Source: Chrysomallon squamiferum (Eukaryota; Mollusca; Gastropoda; Neomphalida; Peltospiridae). From it: a stretch of DNA of 64,000 nucleotides. A program made the translations under genes and the position numbers. Below, piece by piece: positions 63,601-64,000 of the stretch. Position 1 is the first letter of the stretch. Each line of letters opens with the position of its first letter. Under the pieces are notes generated by a model. The model searched no databases and was not told where the DNA came from. It saw only the letters and a program-made list of their open reading frames with translations. Where the stretch lies: contig CM022672.1 of the NCBI GenBank assembly GCA_012295275.1, forward strand, positions 20,152,894 through 20,216,893, given 5' to 3'.

Positions 63601-64000
63601 TTTTTCTTTACATAGTACACAATACAAACATGACATGAATGCTGTCACGTTCAATAACAATTCATTGAAAACAAATTACACAGGCATCTGATTGAAACTT
63701 TATTATTATTATTATTATTTCTTTGTTAAAAATATGATAATTTGTTTATTACTATTATTATTATTATTAATAGAAATAATAGCAGTAACTTGTATAGCCA
63801 GAAACTTGTATAGCATATAAATGTTAAAAGAGAATGGCATAATAAAATAAATTAATAATGAACAAAGAAGCTGTTTTTATTTTAAAATGTTTAAACATTT
63901 TTCTCTGTAAACATTATCACAGATTCCAAATATGACTGAAATATCTCAAAAATAGAAATTTCTAACGTCTTCAGTGAGTGATTAAAATTTTTTATATTAG
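63601..64000 (+). repeat. Segmental direct repeat, copy 2 (of 51271-51704)
   Basis: The junction is near 63595; upstream the sequence is unrelated to 51180-51265. Downstream it matches 51271 onward almost base for base at an offset of 12,330 and continues off the window. Confidence 0.92.

Overview
The window is animal nuclear DNA: very AT-rich, short exons with GT-AG borders, and introns full of poly-A/T, (AC)n, (AT)n and (AAT)n tracts. No bacterial, organellar or intact viral genes are visible. The style (compact multi-exon genes, decayed triplet microsatellites, Tc1/mariner-type debris) suits an invertebrate, perhaps a lophotrochozoan such as a mollusc. That placement is inference, not a sequence match.

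Layout. (1) 616-19390, plus strand: the C-terminal ~60% of the nuclear-pore scaffold gene NUP188, 29 recognised exons; the 5' part lies before the window. (2) 19391-23267: no gene; two genes converge here. (3) 23268-35947 (5' UTR to about 42349, perhaps 48 kb), minus strand: a BTB-BACK-Kelch gene orthologous to IVNS1ABP, 13 coding exons, 747 residues, six kelch repeats. (4) about 47.5-48.25 kb: a CpG-richer stretch that looks like a shared promoter between IVNS1ABP and the next gene. (5) 48798-64000: a young, rearranged cluster of LRAT-domain genes of the PLAAT/HRASLS type (H-H-C acyltransferase/phospholipase). It has one intact plus-strand gene (48798-50526), one intact convergent minus-strand gene (52245-54874), a decayed minus-strand duplicate (58557-60288) and two plus-strand exon-3 relics (near 55123 and 60653-60783). 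The flanks are repeated in both orientations, and a Tc1-like transposase relic sits in one of them.

The three gene systems are functionally unrelated: nuclear-pore scaffold, cytoskeletal/ubiquitin-adaptor-type kelch protein, lipid-modifying enzymes. The most unusual material is the LRAT cluster: palindromic 3' flanks, diverged catalytic-motif surroundings, a nearly identical direct repeat 12.33 kb apart whose second copy runs off the window, and a near-perfect 124-bp palindrome. No wholly new system is evident.
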